A stretch of DNA of 64,000 nt from Urophycis tenuis (Eukaryota; Chordata; Actinopteri; Gadiformes; Phycidae): positions 2,501 through 66,500 of the forward strand of contig JAXIVH010000456.1 of the NCBI GenBank assembly GCA_036785325.1. The letters are read 5' to 3'. Below are positions 59,901 through 64,000 of this stretch, in pieces. Position 1 is the stretch's first letter, and each line of letters begins with the position of its first letter. The position numbers were made by a program, and so were the translations under genes. The notes beneath the pieces are model-generated. The model was not told where the DNA came from, did no database searches, and worked only from the letters and a program-made list of their open reading frames with translations.

Positions 59901-61700
59901 GCATGCCCGATAGATGAGATGAAGCAGTTTTCTGCTGTTTTGGTGTTTCAATATGACACAGAACCTAATTTTCAATCTCAGCTGGCTCTGTATTAATTTG
60001 GACACGGGCTAACACCACTACAAACTTTATGTGGTTAACGCAACACCCCACCTAATCGGTGTGAGGGCTTATTTACAAAGAGAAGTCTAAAATCTAAAAA
60101 GGAGAAACTGTTGATTGGAGATGTTGATTGGAACTTGGTTAGAACATAGGCAACATGTCAATGATTTCAACAAAGAGGAATGGATAGAATGGTTAAAAGA
60201 AAGTAATAATTCATCTTAAACCGCCAGGACAGCTGAGATGGTGGCGCAGTGGAAAATCAGCCTGAAGTAGGAAGGGGAAAGAAGCAGTGGTCTGGAGCCA
60301 CCAGCACCAACAGATTGGTACAAAGTGCACCATACGCGCGCTCACCTGGCCATTTTCCACAGGCCACATCTCCTCCCAAGCCTCAGTAAAAGAGGCTGGG
60401 GAAGTGCGGAGGCCACTACTCAAGGAGCTATTCACACTTGCGTTATCCTAGACACACAAATGTACATATATACAGTATATACATGAAAATATACATGAAA
60501 AATGAATGCACCAAAACAAACACAGGGCTCACTTTCGTCACTTCCATTAATTCACAAGAGCAGTCAGCTCCAGCATGTGTTTCTATAAGTGGACATGTCT
60601 TACCAGGCTGCGTGGTGGCATGGTCTGCATGTTCTGATTAACCTCCTCTGCTTGTTTCCTTTCTCGCTGATCTAAGGTCTGGGGCACACAATGGACATTA
60701 ATCAAGAACTGGCCGAGGACCAGGCGGTATACATGTATAGTAAATTCTGATGTAAAACCAGATTATTGAAACAGAGTTCAATTGAAATGATTTGCTTTCC
60801 TATGATAGTGATTTTACGCATAGACCATAGTCAGCTGTGGTAATGTTGACAACATGTCTTCTTAAAATATTAACTTATTAACTCAAAAAGGTATACAATG
60901 GAATTCATTACCCAATGTAATAACGGTCCTATATATTTTTAAGAGATTAAAGTCATTACATCCAAACAATCAAACCTTTAATTGTAGCATTGTGAAAACA
61001 TACCGGTATACATAACTACATGTTGCCAAACCATTCATTTGTGTTGTATATCTTTCCCTTTGTATACCTCATAACCTGCCATCCCTCAAGGTAAATACAA
61101 ATGGCAGCTAGACGGACCTGTGGTCCCTCCAAGGGTCCGTTCCTCACAGGGTGTCCTGGCTGCTCTTCGGTCTGGCAGCAGCTGGAGCTCTGGTTCGAGG
61201 AGCTGTGTCCATTCACCAGCCCGTGCAAGGAGTGGTTCTCCTGGGCCAGTCTCTCCACCAGAGCCCTCGCCTCCTGGAAGCGACAGCTCAGGAACTCCCT
61301 CACCTCCCGCGTCTTCCGCTGCCAGCCCTCCATCTCCTCGCAGCGCTGCCGCAGAGCCAGGTTGCTGCACCGGAGAGCCTCTGCAGGGCAACAGAGGCAG
61401 CAGGAGGGCAGGGGGAATAGGACAATGAGACATCAATAACAACCAGTGGAGTAATGGGGGCTAGGGAGGAAGAGGAAGTCTGGCAGGACAGAACAATGGC
61501 ATCTGGGGAGAAAAAGATAGACATTTAGTAATATTTGCACCAACTACAATGAGTCTTGTACCTCTAAGTTGCTGGTTGTCTCCAAGCAACTTGGTCACTA
61601 CTTCATTAGCGGCAAGCTCCGGTGGAACCCGCAGGCCCCCACTGCTCTCATCTCCTGCCATGTCCCAGTGCATGGACCCGTCTGGTTGGGGCTGCACCAT
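48768..61700 (-). CDS. ikbkg: NEMO / IKK-gamma, NF-kB essential modulator
   Basis: Regulatory scaffold of the IKK complex; binds linear and K63 ubiquitin. Fifteen coding exons: 61562-61700, 61118-61380, 60604-60678, 60346-60447, 59412-59576, 57623-57684, 56736-56783, 55751-55853, 55123-55238, 53638-53790, 52881-52953, 52587-52721, 49550-49686, 49235-49361, 48768-49013; 1944 nt, 647 aa (human 419). Signatures are CRFQEARALVERLAQEN (kinase-binding coiled coil), SLLGELNERQSALE, QDLIDKLKEEVEQQRYTLET with VPVLTAQAEIYKADFLAERE (UBAN ubiquitin-binding region) and a C-terminal zinc finger YRCPKCQYQAPDMDTLQIHV with a final Cys. Exons 3-8 are largely extra coiled coil relative to human. The exon 14 donor at 49235 was chosen because the nearer GT at 49284 breaks the frame. 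A noncoding first exon with a strong donor ends near 62156. Confidence 0.95.
50335..51640. repeat. Minisatellite of two unit lengths (24 and 33 bp) in ikbkg intron 12
   Basis: About 45 tandem units built from a 24-bp form (ctggagacctcccaacacta plus aaca) and a 33-bp form carrying an extra GCGAGTGGA. The order of long and short units is irregular and a C/T change ('cccaac' or 'ctcaac') marks some of them. Both lengths are multiples of three, so very long ORFs open in several frames; none is a gene. Confidence 0.95.
53071..53208. repeat. 46-bp unit, three tandem copies
   Basis: Three near-identical copies of a unit starting ACTCCATGTGGTAACACAGG and ending 'gacagagctaaag', in ikbkg intron 10. 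Confidence 0.93.
53798..53970. repeat. Compound (CA)n/(CGCA)n at ikbkg exon 10 acceptor
   Basis: CA runs mixed with CGCA and CCACA interruptions. On the transcript the tract is GU-rich and ends at GACCAG, the acceptor of exon 10, so it stands where a polypyrimidine tract is expected. Confidence 0.93.
57839..59136 (+). mobile_element. Tc1/mariner element with 180-codon transposase remnant
   Basis: Inverted termini CAGTTGTGTTCAAAATAATA on the left and its near reverse complement on the right, flanked by TA at 57837-57838 and 59137-59138. Plus-strand ORF 58031-58573 encodes the C-terminal part of a Tc1-like transposase: VMLWGCFSYYGVRPVHHIPG, VFQQDHDPKHTSKLAASWF (catalytic Asp) and WLAQSPDFNPIENGWGNIKN (third acidic residue), ending at a natural stop. 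The N-terminal DNA-binding part is missing. It is in ikbkg intron 5, antisense, with a SINE near its right end. Confidence 0.88.
58845..59106 (-). mobile_element. tRNA-derived SINE nested in the Tc1 element
   Basis: The minus strand begins GGGGCGGCATGTAGCTCAGT and continues GGGTAGAGC...GGTTCGATCCC, clear A and B boxes, followed by a SINE body. It lies between the transposase ORF and the right terminus of the Tc1 element, so it inserted later. Confidence 0.83.
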
Positions 61701-61703
61701 TCC

Positions 61704-61737
<34 letters not shown>
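61704..61737. repeat. (CA)n before the first coding exon of ikbkg
   Basis: About 34 bp. On the transcript a (GU)n run ends in GUAAG, the probable acceptor of the exon holding the start codon. Confidence 0.93.
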
Positions 61738-61738
<1 letters not shown>

Positions 61739-62156
61739 GTAACATGACTGTCCACCATCATGTGTGAAAGCAGTTAAAGCAGTTACTTTCACTTTCAAAT
61801 CTCTACTATCAGATTAAATGCTGAAGAACATTTTTTTCCTAACTTTGAGTTCGCTCAGTTCGAAACAGTTTAAGTTATTACTTTTAATAAGCACATGCAA
61901 AGCAAAACACTGTTTGTAGCACAAACCATAGGAATATGAGAGCATTACGTCACCTTCAAATACCACGAGGAAGACTAGCTCAAATGAGACATCAATAGAA
62001 CCATGAATAAAAAACGAATGATAGAATTGCTACAATTTTATCATTGATTAGAAAATAATGAAAGTCAATCGACGATGTCATGTCAAACGACATTAAACGG
62101 CCAGTAGAAAACATTGTTTACAATAACTAGGCTTTCGTTAACATTATATGCTTACC

Positions 62157-62611
62157 TTTTTTTATTAGCAGACTCACCCAAGACGACAAGATGTAACCCA
62201 CAAAAACACGCCGTTGCCGTTGAATAAATTGCCTATTTATATCTGGCGCAACGTTAGCCAGGTAGCAAATGTTAGCTCGGTGTTTATCTAAATAGTTAGT
62301 TAGTAGGCTACCTAGCTAGCATGATAACTTGATAACTCCGTTTTTGGCTCCACTAGCGTTTGAAATATTCAACTGAAGAGACATCGCAAGTATTAACGAC
62401 TTACATATCTCTCATTAAGGGTGCCTGTTGTTTGCCTGTTTGTTTTTTAATATACTGCCGTATTTATGGGCTTAATAAGGTCAGCTGTCAGAATAAAGTC
62501 GAAGTTGTTGTTAGCCTCAGGAATTCCCCTTCCTCCTTCCGCAGGGAAGCCGTGACGTCACCGTGTTGCAGCGGCACATCCTCCAATGCTGATGTGACAA
62601 GGGAAGGCTAC
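62157..62611. promoter_or_regulatory. Shared ikbkg/tmed4 promoter region
   Basis: ikbkg (minus) and tmed4 (plus) diverge. A noncoding ikbkg exon ends with a GTAAGC donor at 62155, leaving under 460 bp to the tmed4 ATG. Both transcription starts must lie here. No TATA box is obvious. Bidirectional promoter is inference from layout. Confidence 0.55.
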
Positions 62612-63977
62612 ATGATGAACTCTGTCCCTGCTGTCGGAATTATCTTAACGTTATCTTGGATATTTCCTGGATATGCTCTCTATTTCCATATAGGAGAAAC
62701 AGAGAAAAAATGCTTCATTGAAGAAATTCCCGATGAGACCATGGTCATTGGTAAAGTATTTATGTTGTTGGCTTACCCTACCAGCTAGCTAAGAATTAGC
62801 AGGTTCCATCAATAGAGGCCCTGCCTAGTGAACCATTTTGTACCGCCCATATCACACATCATGTCGCACAGGTGCAATTGCACGGATTTTCGTTTTGCAT
62901 TGTAGATTCAAAAATAACTATTTACAATTGTGTTTTAATGTAGCCTGCACGATTGCAACATTGATTGAAACCTTGTATCTGCAGAAGGGGTTTGGACTGC
63001 ATAGTTGGGGTAATAATTAAGCTGCAACTAGTGCAGATTTCAGTGTATGATATTGTTTATAAATGTTGTCTCTAATGTTGCCCCCGTTGTCTCTCAATGA
63101 AAGTCAATGAAATTAACTTGATCAACGTAGCACATGTGTGCATTCTTTCATTTGGCTGTCAGGAAAGTACAGAACCCAGCTGTGGGACAAGCAAGCCAAC
63201 TCCTTCCTACCAGCCACCCCTGGACTAGGGATGCATGTGGAGATAAAGGATCCGGATACCAAGGTAAGAAGCAAGCAGCAAACATTGCCCATGAACAGAA
63301 TCATTTTAACTAAAACAAATGAAGAAAAGTATAAAAGTATTGATAAAGGTGTTCTCTTTTCTTCTAGATTATTCTTTCACGACAGTATGGGTCTGAGGGA
63401 AGGTTCACCTTCACATCCCATACTCCTGGAGAACACCAAATCTGTCTGCACTCTAACTCAACCAAAATGGCTCTATTTGCAGGTGGAAAACTGGTAATAT
63501 TCACAGCCTCCCTCATATTTGTCATACCTGGTCTCTTTCTATAGGTCTCTCAAAGCCTTTAAAATTAGATTATTTGATTAGATTAATTGTACCCTAGACA
63601 AAACAATGAAGACAAAACATAATTTACTTGTTGTGATTACAACATTCTGCATGTTGTATGTTGTAAATACATTGTATTTTGTCTATGAGCATATATTGCA
63701 ATTTATCAGATGCTTTTATACAAAGCAATCACAAAAATAAGTTACATTTGCCGTAACATTCCCTTGCAATATTTTTCAAGAAAACTTATTTGGAAGGACT
63801 TCTCGAAATAGTAACTTGATTGTGTTCCAGAGAGTGCATTTGGATATTCAGGTTGGTGAACATACAAACAATTATCCAGAGATTGCAGCTAAAGACAAGC
63901 TCACTGAACTACAACTGAGAGTTCGACAACTTCTAGATCAAGTTGAACAAATTCAGAAGGAGCAAAACTATCAGCGG
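62612..63977 (+). CDS. tmed4: TMED4, p24-family cargo receptor (5' part)
   Basis: p24 proteins cycle between ER and Golgi in COPI/COPII vesicles and select cargo. Exons 62612-62750, 63163-63263, 63368-63493 and 63831-63977 (513 nt, 171 codons) splice in phase. The product has a signal peptide ending near GYA, then LYFHIGETEKKCFIEEIPDE (GOLD domain start), QLWDKQANSFLPATPGLGMH, RQYGSEGRFTFTSHTPGEHQ with the second GOLD-domain Cys in ICLHSNS, RVHLDIQVGEHTNNYPEIAA and the coiled coil ELQLRVRQLLDQVEQIQKEQ. KMALFAGGKL and the LLDQVEQ segment fit TMED4 better than TMED9. The transmembrane helix and KK-type tail lie beyond the right edge. A second ATG directly follows the first. Confidence 0.95.
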
Positions 63978-64000
63978 GTATGTAAAAGTCTTTTGGAATT

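Overview
The window is nuclear DNA of a ray-finned (teleost) fish; I cannot name the species from sequence alone. The evidence is multi-exon genes with GT-AG introns, long CA/GT microsatellites, Tc1-like transposons, RTE/Rex3-like, L2-like and R2/HERO-like non-LTR retrotransposons, tRNA-derived SINEs, and proteins that align from memory with vertebrate orthologues. There are no prokaryotic genes, CRISPR arrays or operons.

Seven genes can be assembled exon by exon with consistent splice phases. From left to right: ccnq (cyclin Q/FAM58A, minus, 3953-5856); cfap126 (Flattop, plus, 6613-8190); an MGAT4-family N-acetylglucosaminyltransferase (minus, 10414-14511); ap4b1 (AP-4 beta subunit, minus, 13 exons, 16133-37947); sephs2 (selenophosphate synthetase 2, minus, 39251-45672, with an in-frame UGA for selenocysteine and a recognisable SECIS element in the 3'UTR); ikbkg (NEMO, minus, 15 coding exons, 48768-61700); and tmed4 (p24 cargo receptor, plus, 62612-63977, running off the right edge). 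ccnq/cfap126 and ikbkg/tmed4 are head-to-head pairs with short shared promoter regions. The genes have unrelated jobs (CDK10 partner, ciliary microtubule inner protein, N-glycan branching, trans-Golgi adaptor, selenium metabolism, NF-kB scaffold, ER-Golgi trafficking), so this is ordinary vertebrate neighbourhood, not a functional cluster.

Much of the remaining sequence is repeats in introns. ap4b1 intron 10 carries a 4.26-kb REL-endonuclease non-LTR retrotransposon flanked by perfect 69-bp direct repeats and interrupted by a 691-bp MITE, followed by a Tc1-like element. Other introns hold an L2-like fragment, tRNA-derived SINEs and a Rex3-like LINE with an internal 109-bp triplication. Minisatellites are unusually intimate with genes: a 29-bp array replicates the 3' splice site of ap4b1 exon 5 about 30 times, a 40-bp array begins inside the last codons of cfap126, and dinucleotide tracts directly abut splice sites or stop codons in five of the genes.

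I found no wholly new biological system. The most notable signals are the splice-acceptor minisatellite, the complete selenoprotein/SECIS gene, the (CAG)n tandem acceptor in ap4b1, and the nested retroelement with its 69-bp target duplication.
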